From Dermanyssus gallinae (lineage: Eukaryota > Arthropoda > Arachnida > Mesostigmata > Dermanyssidae), in assembly GCA_003439945.1 (NCBI GenBank), contig QVRM01005629.1:124001-188000 (forward strand): a stretch of 64,000 nucleotides of DNA, read 5' to 3'. Within the stretch, counting starts at the first letter, position 1; each line of letters begins with the position of its first letter. Of this stretch, positions 1 through 13,400 are shown in pieces. The notes beneath the pieces are model-generated. The model saw only the letters and a program-made list of their open reading frames with translations. It was not told the DNA's origin and searched no databases. A program made the position numbers and the translations under genes.

Positions 1-617
1 GATGTCCTTCGATGAGCACCAACTCGATCCTGTTTCACGTTCCTTCTTGTGAAGGCTAGGACATCATGATGATGATGATCACCCCCATGGCTGAGTCTGG
101 TTCTGTGTGTTCGTCTCCGTACTCGTTCTTCTTGTCGTTGGTGGTGTCATGTCAAATGTGCTCGTGCTGCTAATATTATTCATATTCACCGTGAAGAAGA
201 TTACGTCGAAAATGTCAACAGGACCTCACAGCCAGCTTTTCTGGCGCTGTTGTTGTTGCTATTGCTATTGTTGTGGTGGTGATAGTGGTGGTTGCTGCTA
301 CACCTGCTCCTGTCCACTGACTCTGACTTCGTCGTCGTCGTCGTTGTCTCCGGTCGTTCTCGCCACCCATTGAGCCCAATAGGAGAGACCGTGGCCAACC
401 GACCACCCCCCCCCCCACCCCCCCCCAGTAGTTCTCAAACCCCCATCTTCTATGGCCCAACTCCCGCTGCAGCTCCTTCATCCTCAGCTGTGTTTTCTGT
501 ATCGCCGTCGCCGTCGTAATCATCAGCTGTGTTTTGTGGTGGTGGTGGTGGAGATGTCGTCGTCGTCATCGTCGACATTGTTTTGACCGAACGGACGGCA
601 GATTCGGCGGCCGGCCA
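1..617 (+). promoter_or_regulatory. Region upstream of DOCK exon 1, probable 5' UTR or proximal promoter
   Basis: No gene is seen here. The stretch holds short trinucleotide runs: (ATG)n near 64-80, GTT/GGT runs at 245-300, GTC runs at 330-345 and GGT runs at 535-550. It also has a nearly pure C tract at 401-426. The last 60 bases before the ATG are GC-rich. I cannot place a transcription start, TATA box or 5' UTR intron by eye. The open frames here translate to simple-sequence peptides and are not proposed as genes. Confidence 0.35.
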
Positions 618-716
618 ATGGCCGAGCGAAAGTTTTCCCGCAGCCTGGCCAAGCCTGGCAGCGCGGCTCAGGTTCGCGAAACTGTCCGAGAAGCCGTCCG
701 AGAGAGGACATCTGCG
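618..716 (+). CDS. DOCK9/11-like (Ziz): DOCK-D exon 1 (first coding exon, 33 codons)
   Basis: The ATG at 618-620 opens a 33-codon exon containing [19 protein letters not shown], which lines up with the N-terminal DOCK9-type stretch KFTRALSKPGTAAELRQSV. The exon ends in phase 0 at GCG before a strong donor (gtaagt, 717-722). The next exon in the same phase starts with [12 protein letters not shown], which follows this stretch in the family. The N-terminal segment is basic and Ser-rich. The start was chosen because it begins just before the conserved block; the +4 base is G, but the -3 base is C, so the context is only moderate. The upstream frame is low-complexity Trp/Arg-rich sequence and is unlikely to be coding. 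This exon is 45.2 kb from exon 2. Confidence 0.85.
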
Positions 717-2061
717 GTAAGTAACAGCCATTGTGTCATTGTTTCAGGCCGATATGACAGCAGCAGCAACAGCAACAGCAACAACATCAGCTGATGCTCA
801 AGTTGATGTTGTTAGTGATCGTGCTGTTCGTCGTCGTCGTTGTTGTTGTTGTTGTTGTCTTCATTCTTCCTTGTTGTTGTAGCTATTATCGTTGCTAATA
901 AGCGTTGATTGAACATCGTGTTTTTTTCCGCCATAACAACAATAGTAGTAGTAGTCGTAGTAGTAATAGTAGTTTCGAAAAAGTTTTCGAAAAAAAGATG
1001 ACACACATCGGTGACGCATTCGGTGTCTGTGCTTGGTTATTCCACGGCGCCACAACGATTCGTTGTGAACAGAAGAAAAGACAACGCACATAGGAATGCA
1101 ACATTCCGAACAAAGCCGGAGAAGTTATTTCCACTAAACGCCGTAGAATGGCTGATTGAACTATTGGACCAAATTGAACAAATTGTATTGAGAGTTTTAT
1201 AATAGGCGGAAAATGCGCGAAAATCTCGTCTTTTGCTCTCTCTGAACGACGTACCAAAGATGAAGTTGTGGGGCTCACACACACACATATGCATACACCG
1301 GGGGCGGGGGGGGGAATCCGACCGTGGTTGGTTGGATCAAAAGGATCTATAAAAGCGCATCAAAACAAGCTTAACAGCATGACATGGTCGTCATGTTGCA
1401 ATTGGCTCATGCTTGTCGTTGTCATTATTGTGGTGTGTTTTCCGCTGTTGTTGTTGCTGTTGTTTTGCTGTTCATGGCGGTTGTAGTACTGGCTGGAAGA
1501 TCACGAGACCGCCCTTGCCAAGGGCAACGGTACCTACCACAACAGGAGGAGGCTACGTTGGTTGGTTTTTGCTGCTAATCTTGCTATTTCACTCTTTGTT
1601 TACACCTGTAATGTGTCGCGCCCTGGACACTTTCGCATAAGTAGAGTTCCTAAAATAGGTATAGATTTTGCTATATATATATATATATATATATATGCAT
1701 ATATGTCACCAGGAAGTAAAAAGCTTTTCCGGCGTTTAATAGTTATAACACTATTCTCACGCTGTGAAATCGACATGTTGTCTTTCCTTCTACGTTTATC
1801 TTGAGCAACGCGTTGCAGCAAACGTTTCAAAGTAGTAATGTCAGTATTTTCTGCGCGATAATACGTCGATGCGTGCGCGGTCTGCGCGCGAGCTTATCTA
1901 GCCCATTGTTACATAGGCTGACAGACCGATGCTCTATACTAGACTATAGAACAGTTATTAGTTGAGCATGCCGCAAAGTGACTTACAAAGTGTTTAGCGC
2001 GAGCCCTTTGAGTTGCAGAAACAGCAGCGCTGCTGCGGCATTATTATAGTTGTGAGAGTGG

Positions 2062-2101
<40 letters not shown>

Positions 2102-4821
2102 GGCGTGCGTGGACCAATTCAGGCTTACGCTAAGGCGGAGGTCAGGCGAGTGAACAGGAGGAGGAGGAGGAGGACAAGAAGGAGTTAACGGAGAGGCCGA
2201 AAGACCAAGCAGTTCGTTAGAGGACGACTAAAGAAAGGATGTTGGCGGGAGTTCGGCGTGCCGACCTGGACATTGTGAAGTGTTAATCTGTCGTACTAAG
2301 GAGATTAACGCGGTGTCGCTAACGGTGTTGACGTCCAACAACTTGACGTTGGGCTGAGTGCGTCGCGTCGATCCATAAGCCACCGGCTTGGCCGGGTCCT
2401 TTACCGTCGTCCACCTGTCGCAGCAGCCGTACTGTTTCGATTTCTGTGCGTGATGCGTCCGCCGATGTCTCTTTCCTACGCGACTGCCCTTCCTGTGCTA
2501 CTATAGTAGGCTTGAGTCGCATAACGGAGCCAATGCTCGTGACTCTGTTAAGCGCTTTTTTTGGGGCTCGCTAAGCGATCACGGCAGCTCCGTTACCCAG
2601 ACTTTTCGCCTTTCTTCAGCAACCGTCGCTGGTTTGGCTCCACCAATCGGGCTGTGGGAAGCCCGGCACACGTCGTAGTACTATAGTTCGCGCTAGATCA
2701 CACATTTGGTTGATGCTCAGTTCCACGTGCCGAATGTGCTCCAATGCTCCTGAGGCTGGTCTCTATAATCGTTCCGCAGCCAACGCTAGTTGCCGACGCT
2801 AGACCCAAGCATACTTCCTTGAATCCACCACTCCATGGGAACTGAACAATTCCCATAGAGTGGTGAACGCCGCTCTGTTTGCTTGAGCTCGCTTGGGGAA
2901 TAGATCAATATCAACTCGCACCGTAAACATGTCAGCTGCTTGCTTAACCTACTTGGCCTGACGCACTCCGGCAAGAAATCACCGAAGGCGTCAATTAGCA
3001 GCCAGCGACCTAATTAAAGGTGGAAGCCTTATTTAAGTCGCTCGTTAACGGTTGCTATGTTGAGTGGAAGCCTACACGAACAGGGCAAAGAAGACAAGGA
3101 AGGAAAAGAGACGGCGTTTGCTTGTCGATATTGTGAACCATATCGTCCACATTCCCTCAATTTGTATAGCTTAACACGTGTTTAGAGTTAAGGCGGACAA
3201 CTATCATGTCTCTGCTGCAAGGGAGGTGATTCCCCACTCTGCCAAGCTTCGCCCTTGACTTTCAGCGCGCTGATTTAGGAATTTCAGTGCTCTCAATATT
3301 CGGCGACTTAAACGTTGCTTTAACCTCGTCAAGATAATCGTGAACATGCAGTGCATTTTCATGACACCACAGCAGTTGATCTTAGGTCACATTATTTCAG
3401 ATAGATTTTAAAGCGATATGCGTTAAACGTCACACCAGTTGATTTTATGGCTGATTTCTATTGGCACTCAGGCCAACTTTTTGATTGGCAATTGTGGGCT
3501 TGTATCGTAGATAATGCGCGCATTGCTGCTAACTTACTTTTTGAGCTTCAGCCAGTCAAATATTAGCTCGTTTCTTTATCTCTCTCTCTCGCTCTCCCCC
3601 TCTCTCTCTATATATATATAAATATAATTTTTTAAAATAAAATTATCCAAATTATGTTGCAGGAACAAATGTACAAGAATAGCATGGTACTAATAATAAC
3701 AGCATGACAATCTAGGGCTTCATAGTCGCTAAGGGAGTCAGACGGGGGCGTCCATTGCCAGCGGTAATTTTTATGTACATAGAGATATTAGTGCGAAAGA
3801 TTAATATCTGTTTACTGACGGTATGGTATTGTTAGGGCAAGACATTAGCGATGTTCAGAAAATGCTGAATGCATGTGAAGACGCAGCAGAGGGACTGGAC
3901 ATGGTGTTTAATGACGAAAGGAACGCAAGTTTAATATTTTTGGGGTTAGAAGGAAAAAGAGAGGATTCGAATATCTATCGGAATATCAGTACAAGCATCT
4001 TGGGGAATATAGGGAGTATCAAAATTCATACGATGGAAAGCGCAAGGTAAGTTAAGGTTTAGTGTTAGGATTACAAATGTCACAAATGAAAATGGGTTGA
4101 ACAGATTCAGGTGGTGAAGATGGCGCTAAGGGTACAAACAAATCGGGATTGCAGAGAAGAATTCGCATCTAGGGAGATTAAGTACAATAGTCAGCAATGG
4201 GCAAGAGCTAAGGTGTCGGAAGGAAAGGTGAAACTGAGGGTAAAACAGGCATACACGCGCATATTGAATTGGCGATGGGAGTCAGATCGAGCTTAGCAGA
4301 TTCATATGCACACGAAAGGCGGGACATTGACTGGAAAGAATAGGTTTATGATAATTCAAAAGGGCGTGGGCTATTAGCATACTCCGGGGTATAGAATGTG
4401 TAGTTTGTGGGTTATGGAATGAGTCAATTAAACACATTGTGAAAGAATGCACAGTTTTGTGGGGATTGGAGATATAGGCGTGTCGGAGGTCCTAGTCTTA
4501 GAACCACATGTAAGAACGGGCTAGGTTATGTTAGAAAGAAGAAGTTGTTCCAATGGACGCCATATCCTCAGAAGGTATTGGAGGAGAATACATTAGTGAT
4601 ATGGATGCTTAGGTAACATATAGGTTGTTGTTCTAATCGCTCCTGTTTGCTTCTAGCTAACATCAATATACATATTTATCATAGTCTCGTATAAACAATA
4701 AGCGATTGGCATTCGCTGTAATGATACGCGATAGCATGTCTCTAATCCTTGTCAGGCCTCCCTCACGGTCCCTGTTCACCAACTTTCTAATTGTTTTCGA
4801 AGGAAATACATCTCTTGTCCG

Positions 4822-4875
<54 letters not shown>

Positions 4876-6773
4876 TTACATTTAAGTGGCATACATATAC
4901 ATGTGTAGCAAATAAAACAGATTGTTGAGAGGGCAGAAGACTCAGCAACCTCTGGACTTTCTGAACGCGGCGCGGTGCAGATTCGAACGTACGTGATAGT
5001 CAGAATCGTAATTTAAATTGCTATCTTTTTATATAGCTAATTCCGATATTTGAGAGTGTACTCTTATTCTGGCTGGAACATCTAAACGGGCTTTCCTTTG
5101 CACGGTCAGTTATTTATACGCGCGTGTGATAATATAATTTGTTGGACAATTTCAAGCCTAACTCCTTGTTTCTCTGTACCTGTGTATCAATATTCGACTT
5201 AACAGTGAGACTAGTTCACCATTGATTCGGCAATGGTTTATGCTGCTGCTTCTATCACTTCCTACGGCGGGAGGCTACTCGTAGGCATCAGAAGGCGCTC
5301 AGAAGGACATACTAATACGTTTTCTAGAAGTTCGTCCCTATTATTATTAATATATTCGACTGTGCTCTCAAGTATGTACGAAGTATGATGCGTCTGCCTG
5401 AATAGAAGAGATCACAGTACTACCTCTCTCAAATGGAAGAGCAGCTGACAGCAGTATAAGTATCAATGTTATATGCATACTCAATATCAGCGAAATAAAT
5501 GCGATGAGATTATTATATAGTATTTACGTTATCAGCGTACAGTTCGAGCGTGTCGCCTCAATTCAAGCAAGTGATATTTAGCTGCTTTCACGGCGCCTAC
5601 ACAAAGAGTTTTGATATCTCTTGCTAGCTTTATGCTACTATATACTTCTAGTTTGCGCTGATATATATGCTTTTCCAGAGGGTTTCATCTCTACCTTCAG
5701 CATCCATCTTATGTTTGTGTATTAGCTGTTGTACGTCGCGGCTTTCCAACGATTCTGACAGAGATCCGAACTGGTTCAACGAAGCAGCATACCATACTAG
5801 ACCCAAGTCTCTAACATCGTGGCTATTGCATGTATTCTGTCTTCTTGAAATCGGCCGAAAACAATCACTTCACATTTCTATGTATTAAGGATAAACCTCC
5901 TTGTTGTTGAAATTATTTAATTTGGCGTATCTCCGACGCTACGATATCTGCCGATCCCCCGAGCGTTCCGTCGTCTAGGTACCAAACGTTGAACGGGCTT
6001 TGCATTTGGGCACCCAGGCCTGATATACTGAGGCTAACGAGCCGTTGAACTCAATTTTCTGAAGTATTTGGCTTCAGAAATGGCATCGTGTCCCAGAACG
6101 CGAGACCAGTGGCAGTAGGTTTGGAGCATGCTGTTCTGTTTTCCGCAGAAGTAAATCTCTTCGGATTGTGCTAAATGCATTCCGAAAATCTGGCTTAACC
6201 ATAACGTGCGCAGGTCCGCAATTTATTATTATTCTGAATGGGACTCACTATTGCGTTCTCTCTATCGCATTGCGCATCTTATAGGTGTTTACCAGTTTTT
6301 AGGGCCACTAATAGATAAACGTAGCTTCGCTAACATGTTTTGATGTTTCTGCTGTCGTCGCACAGACATTTAATTATCTATTGCGTTGCCATTTAATAAA
6401 GAAACGGATCACGTTCATAGCTGAACAATGGTATACATTTGCAGGTTCGTTACCGACTTTGGGCAACATAACAGCGGTAGGAGCCACAACGGCATGAAAT
6501 CGCGACATTCATGCGAGTGTATTAACGAACACATAAATAAGCTATACTACGATAAGACGAAAACAACAAGGGACCATATCCGCATCAATAACAGCCAACC
6601 GCGTCTGCAGACACAACGACAATAAAAACAACGATAAATAACTTTGACAGGGCGAAAGCAAATGTGCGGCCCTTTGTGCCGTTGGCGCCACATGTGCATC
6701 TGGCATCGTTTATATCGTATACGCACTAACTCCACCTAACACGGCTCGCGAGTTGTCTTTGTTTAGCAGTCGA

Positions 6774-6848
<75 letters not shown>

Positions 6849-9434
6849 CTATAAACACGCTTTTATTAATTTTACTAGCATTTGATTTAAAACCTATTTT
6901 TTTCTACGGGAATCTCTCTCTCAGGGAATCCGGAGAGAGAGATTTGCGTAGAAAAATAGAGATTCCCGTAGTCGAGATCCTTCGACTGACGCCGCGTCTC
7001 CCCGCTGAAACTCGATCGATACGCGCTGCACTAGGTGCTCTCCAGAACGAGGATCCTTTATGACCGCGTTTAGTCTTCTTTTAAGCTTATTGAAAATGGA
7101 AACGTTTCCTTCGTGGTCGGTCTACCTGCCCTTAAGTCTCTATGGCGATTGGCTGGCTGTGTATTTCGCTAACTTCCAACTGCCCTCCGCAACACAAGCG
7201 GAGGCACCAGCTAGTTTGAGCAATATAGCTTCTGGTAAGTTTACACGAAACGGTGATGTCCCACAATATAGGCGACCTCTCACCCAAGGGGTTAACGTTT
7301 TGCCGTCCTGTCTTAGCCAACTATGGACGCCAAGGCCGAGTGGCTCTTTCACGGCCGGCATTTGTGCACTCTGCAGTGCACGGCGGACAATGTCGCTTAG
7401 TGCGTAATGACGTGGGTTGTATCGGCACGATATGTCGGTTGCCCTGTTGTTGTTACGAGGAACCGATACAGGTTGTAAAGACGAGCGGCACAGGTCGTCC
7501 TCTCAGCCACAGACCAGACATGATGCGGAGTGTGTTATTGTCAATTATCGTGTCTAATTATGGCGAGGGAAGGGCCAGCAGCCACTCGCCACTCATCGGG
7601 TCGAAGCAAGCTCGTAGTTTAGTTTTGTCCGTCGTCGCTTATGTCTGACATAAGAGTGAGGCTCGTTTCCGCTCCAAGAGAATGCGATCGAGAGACTCTT
7701 GCGTTGGAGAAACCGGTAAAGAGTTCCAGCGAGCTTCAAATTTTTCGAAGCTTGTATGCGGTGGCCGTTCGAGGGCCGATGGAAACGATTGGCTGTTTAA
7801 AATCTGTGGTTGAGCCTATTGTGCTACCACGTTCCCATATAGCACGACAGGACGAGATCTTTGGTTGTGCGAGGACCACCTGCGTTGCCGGGCAGTGTCT
7901 AGGCATTGTCCCATGCGTTGTATCCTAGGCGTTCGTTGAATAGGCACTCAAGTTTCGTTTAAAGGAGCTCGTTGAAAGCGCAAAGTATGCCATCTGTCTT
8001 GAAGGCGGGAAAACACCGAAGAAGAAAAATTTAGCGAGACGTCGAGAGGCTTTGCCGTAGAAGGTACCGGGCTGGCTGTGTGTCTAAATCTTTTAATCTA
8101 TTGCTCCACCGTTTAACATATGTGACTTTCTTTCGGAAAGCGCCCGCAACTACTGCGTGAGTTAGTGGTACACCCAACAATTTGACGTTTTCCACTGTTA
8201 ATCGCTTTGTCTTTGGTAATTTTGCTCATACTGCTCGCCCGTCTTATCGTTGTCGTCGTGCGATGGTCAAAGAGCTGACATTTTCTTTTGTTAAATTTAA
8301 ACCCAAGCCAGGTTTGCAGTTTTACATTGTTTGAAAGGTGTTTTCTTCGCATCAAGCTAAAGGCTTTTTGGAAATCTAACTTTTTGCCAGTATTTTATAA
8401 TTTGCCCGTTTTGGTTCATTATACGCAGTAGTGACATGTACTGCAGCCTCGGCACCCCCTCAATACCACAGTTGCAGTATGACTTTTAACTCAAGAATAC
8501 GCTCGATTAATTTCCTGAAGAGAACCTGCCAACATGAGAGCAATCCAAGAAGCTCTGCAGCAGACGGACAGTATGAAATCTGGTAGTTGTCCGTTGATGA
8601 GCAAAGCAGTAAAGCGACACGAGGACAGCAGCAAAGGATAACTGTTATCATCCTGGCCGCCAACGAAGTCTTTGAAGTGGACGAGGGCGAAGTCCTTCGG
8701 GGCCCCCGCGAAAGCAATTATCTGAACCTCTAATTGCGTTTTGAATGTCCGCTAAGGTAACGGAGATGACACCAGATCCCGGTGGTGTGGTGCGCGTATG
8801 GGAAGGATGTGCCTGAGAGGTGCTCCTGTTGCCTAGCTATGAGTTTGCCTGGTTTTTTAATTGATTGGGATCATTTGATCAGTGGCCAGGAGTATGAGTG
8901 CGAGCAGTTCATAGGGCATCACCAAGAGGAAGCTTCGTCTTTAACCGTTTTTGACCTTCGAAGAAGATAAAAAACGTCCGTCAGTATCGCGTGGTGAAAC
9001 TGTGCCGTGTCTGGTCTCAGACCGAGATGAGGGTTTTCAGTTAATTGAGCTCCTCGACAAAAGCGTCATTGTTTTCAAAGTCAGGTTTTCTTGAACAACT
9101 GAAGTGAGGGTGCGTCTACTCTCTCTCTCTTTTCTTGCGGGAATGCTGACCACTGTCGTAGGAAAAGCACCACCTACTTTCGGTGTGACAGACGAGCATA
9201 AGTAGTTTACAGTTTTAGACAATTGCATTACTGCAGAATGGCCTCTGACAGATGGAAGATGCAAGGTATCATTTGCAGCTTTGATTGAATCTCCACGACT
9301 TTCGTAAAATAGTCGGCGATACAAAACGTTGATCGGAGATGGCTTGGAATGGTTGGCTCGTGTGGTCTGATAACAGGTATTAATATAATTGTTGTGCCTG
9401 CTTGTAGTTCAGCCGCGGGTTGTTTTGTCTGTGC

Positions 9435-9475
<41 letters not shown>

Positions 9476-9812
9476 TGCCGACTGGCCATTATGGGTTTTC
9501 GGTCTGTAACACCTGTGAGCCATCTGAGACTCGAGGATTCCGGGTCTTCAGTTAAGCCTTCGGTTTGCATCGGGTAAACACGGCCTTAATTGCATCTTCT
9601 ATCTTTTTACAGATGTTTACGACGGGCTGCGTCAGGGGGCAATGTTGTTTGGCAGGTACCGTGTGGGTGTCCCGAAGCAGGCCCAAATAATATACGCGAT
9701 AACTTTTTCGATGACACGCGATAAGTCTTTCGATGGCAGCGCGTATTTGATCCACAGTGGTGTCACCCAACTACTCGAGGGATGAGCTTTTCTGAAACCT
9801 GCGATAATAAAG

Positions 9813-9848
<36 letters not shown>

Positions 9849-10370
9849 GTTGTGATCTCTGAGGATTTAAGCTATATAAACGCTGTGTTATGAACCTGTT
9901 AGATTTTCTGTCGCAAAGTGTTGCAATTCCATCTAATCACGCTGGGTCGCACATTATCTGTTGTGTGTCATGAGAAGTTTGTATGCGTTTTGGCTCCTAT
10001 TACTGTTAGACTAGCCGCGCATATTACATGCGGAAGGACAGGTCTGCCCTAAAACAACTGGCTGGAAACGAGAAACAAGCAGGGATGACCTCATTTTTCT
10101 GTTACGAGGGAACAGCGTTATGAGAGCGACTGTTGTAAAAGCATTTTAACAGTCGCCTGAGAGCAAGTCTCTCAAGTGCTCAACTTGCAACCGCGCCACG
10201 AGGTTCTATCACGCCTCCTCTATCAGGCCGGTTTTATTCCCGGTACCAAGCCTTACGTATAGAATGTGTTAATCTATAAAGTTAGTAGTACTTATATTTG
10301 AATTACTAGCTGCAAATAAACATAATGTGTTATAACATTCGACTACGTAGTTGCTTTGAATACGTTGGTG

Positions 10371-10408
<38 letters not shown>

Positions 10409-13400
10409 CTGTGATAAGGAACTATGCTTAGATGAGTGCACGTGCGATGAGTAATCATACTGACATCAAATGCCGGTACGGAAGCCAATATATGGACGTG
10501 GTGTCTTCGAACTCGGTCATGTCATACCTATGATTCAGCCTGTCGAAGTCTAATAGACGTTGTTTTGAGCTACCGAATGTCCACCGATCATGACTCGCAT
10601 TCGATGGCAACAGAAAATTATCCTCAGAACTTCATATGGAGTAGCTAGACCCCTCACTATTTTCTGAATTACTCGCTCGCATCGTACACACAGTTCAATG
10701 CAAGCACGGCTTCATTCATGACATTTCTCAGATATACAGCGAACCGCCTATTGACCACGGGGACTTTGAATGGTGAAGTTACAATAGTCACGTGAATAGC
10801 CCCAAGCAAAATGGAACTTTGCCTCTGGAATCTGTGTGTGTGTGGAGTCACACGGTATCTAGTTGCTTGTTGAATGGGAAGAAAACAACTGTGCTGACAA
10901 AGACGACAATATCTTCAATACTCAATACTTCACACGTTTATTACGAACCGCGGATATAATTCATTCGCCTCATTCCAAGGTATCCAAACGTACACAGTTT
11001 TGTTTCTCTATTTTACAACAGATCGGCGTTTAATATTTGGAGCAACAAAGATCGTTGTCATCACAGGACAATTAATATGACTGGTGAACATGCCGACTGC
11101 GTTATTGGTCACAATTATATACAGGAACGCACCGCTTAAAGCTCGTCGTGGCTGGTGTCTCGCGATTTTCGGTTCGATTTCTGCCGCTTCGACTTGGTAA
11201 CCGAGAGCAGCTCGTAGGCTTTCTGAATTTGCATGAATTTCTCCTGAGCGGCTGCGCGCTCTCCAGGATCTCGAAATCGATCCGGATGATGCTGCCTAGC
11301 CAGTCGCTTGTAGGCATTTCTGAGTTCGGCCTCGGACGCGCTGCTCGTCACATCGAGAAGACTCATCGCATTATCTTCGTCTGTCGTATCGAAAGCGTTC
11401 ATAATCTCCGTCCAAATGCTTTGCAGGCCACGCGCTTTGACTTCGGTGTAGATACTGTGCACAATGCTCTTCAGATTCGTCCAGCTCATCATCTCGAGGC
11501 ACGTCACCGACTCACCGCTCTCCGTCTCCGTCTCACAGTTGTACCGCAGGTAGCTGACGTATAGGCTGGTGACGGCCAAAACGATGATGAGATTTCGAAC
11601 GGTGCGCTGGCGCACACTGCCCACGCGTTCCGGTTTGCGACGGTAGCTTTTGTCGAGCGTGTGTCGGGATACGAGTACACACCAGATGACGCTCGTCGAC
11701 GGACTGTACAGGTAATAAGGTAGAGTGAACAGGGCTCCTTTGAGGGCGTTCTGAAACGAGCCGCGCGTTCGGCCGATGTTGCCCGTGTAGTGCACGACCG
11801 CAGCGATCACGAGGCTATTGACGACGACCATGGCGTAGGGCAGCTCGGCGTCGATGGCGGCCGTGATTGACGACGGTACAGCGGCTCGCACGAGGTCGAC
11901 CATCCAGTGGCAGACCGCGGTCTCGGCCACGCCACTCCAGAGTGAGTCGCTGGGCTTTTTGTTCTTCTTTTTTCTGTGGCCCGGTTTTTTTTTGACTTCA
12001 TGACTGCCTTTTGCGTGCTGCGTCTGCTTCACGCAGTTGTTGTTGTCGGCGTCGGCGTCGGCGTCGCCGCCCCCGACACCGTTGCCGCTGCATGCTGGGG
12101 CGCTGTCAAGAATGGGGTTGGTGTCGTTGTTGTCCTTGTCCTTGCTGTCGTCGCTGTTGTCCTTGCTCTCACTGTCGTCGTCGTCGTCATCGTCGTCGTC
12201 GTCGGCGTGTTCATCATTGCCGACGTTCGCCCACCGGACGTAACCGGCCAGCTTCGGCAGGTCCCACAGCCAGCCGATAAAGAAGCCACCAAGAGTGAGC
12301 AGGTGCACGACGCCATGCCTGTCTCGTCGCAGGTAGAAGTGGTGTCCGCCCAGCAGGCCAAGCGTCGCCCAGAGGAGCAGCGCAACACGGTATGATTTGG
12401 CCATCGCCGAAAGACATCGGCGCCACTTGCCATCAACGGTGGTTAGCTCTGGTTAGCTAGCCAGCCAGCTCGGTTACGCTGGATCGTTGTCCGCCAGGTC
12501 GCGAATTCGCTCGTGTTTGTGGAGCGTTCGTTAATTCGATGCCGATCGACGGCGTACCAGGGGACCGAGCGACCTGTGCTGCATGTCGTACCTGTCGTCA
12601 GTCAATCGTCTTCCTCTGCCTTTTCCCTCTTTCTCTATCTCTCTTTCTAACAACAACAACAACAACAACCACAACACGAACAACGACGACACAACAACAA
12701 CAACAACAGCAGCAACACGTTAAGCTCACTTCTCACCAACCTTTGACGTCCATGATGTGTCTGTGTGACGCCGTTTCGTGTGGAAGGCAGCCAACGTTCA
12801 TGCACGAACAATGATTCTCGTAGGTAGGATGAGGAGGTCGGGAAAGTGCATGATGCTGATGCGGCGGTCGACGACGACGACGACGACGATGATGGTAGTG
12901 ACAATCGACAAAGAGAGGGAAAACGGATTGTGTCGTATCCCCGAGAGAGGCAAAATCTCGACGTTAGTTGTGGCGTTGTCGAGTTACGGGTTGTTGTTGT
13001 TGTTGCTGCTGTTGCTGCTGTTGCTGCTGCCGTTGCGACTGTGGCCGCCCACGCCGCCGCCGCCGCCACCTCCACTCGTTTGTTGGCACTTCAGAGACGA
13101 ACCTACTGGCCGACCGGACCGGCAGAACGATGAATGAATGAACTAATAAAGTGGTCCTGTCATCGAAACCTGTCATCCGCTTTCAGCTGGGATCCAACCA
13201 CCTGTGCTTGCTTGGGTGGTCAGCCTGTCTTCTACCGTTTGACTTGTGATTGCCGACGTCGTCGTCGTCATCGTCATCATCATCTTCATCATCATCGTTC
13301 TTGGCCTCGTCCTGAGACCTCTGAGACCAACCGACTCACCTACACCTAACATTGAATGAAATTATTGTTTTAGGAGGCGGTTGTTCAAGTTGGACCATCC

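Larger units (their letters stand above)
717..3800 (+). other. DOCK intron 1, segment without genes
   Basis: Contents seen: trinucleotide runs at 755-960, (TA)n at 1672-1696 and 2064-2095, a GGA run at 2155-2175, a 16-bp inverted repeat at 2826-2865 and a CT-rich tract at 3572-3608. No gene or recognisable element family is seen. Confidence 0.6.
4616..11000 (+). other. DOCK intron 1, repeat-rich segment
   Basis: Contents seen: (TA)n tracts (listed separately), a dispersed repeat at 5385-5525 that recurs at 62 kb, a long imperfect hairpin at 6904-6951, and a 7000-9800 block with more even base composition. That block may be old transposon: a minus-strand peptide near 8290 reads [13 protein letters not shown], reminiscent of the LTR-element RT motif, but too little supports the call. 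No gene is proposed. Confidence 0.5.

Noticed and set aside
8113..8355. Minus-strand peptide [13 protein letters not shown] resembling an LTR-element RT motif
   Set aside because: Only one short motif; no adjacent active-site box, RNase H or integrase block could be found.
12037..12280. Plus-strand open frames across the J-protein gene
   Set aside because: Shadows of the minus-strand gene created by its GAC/GTC repeats.
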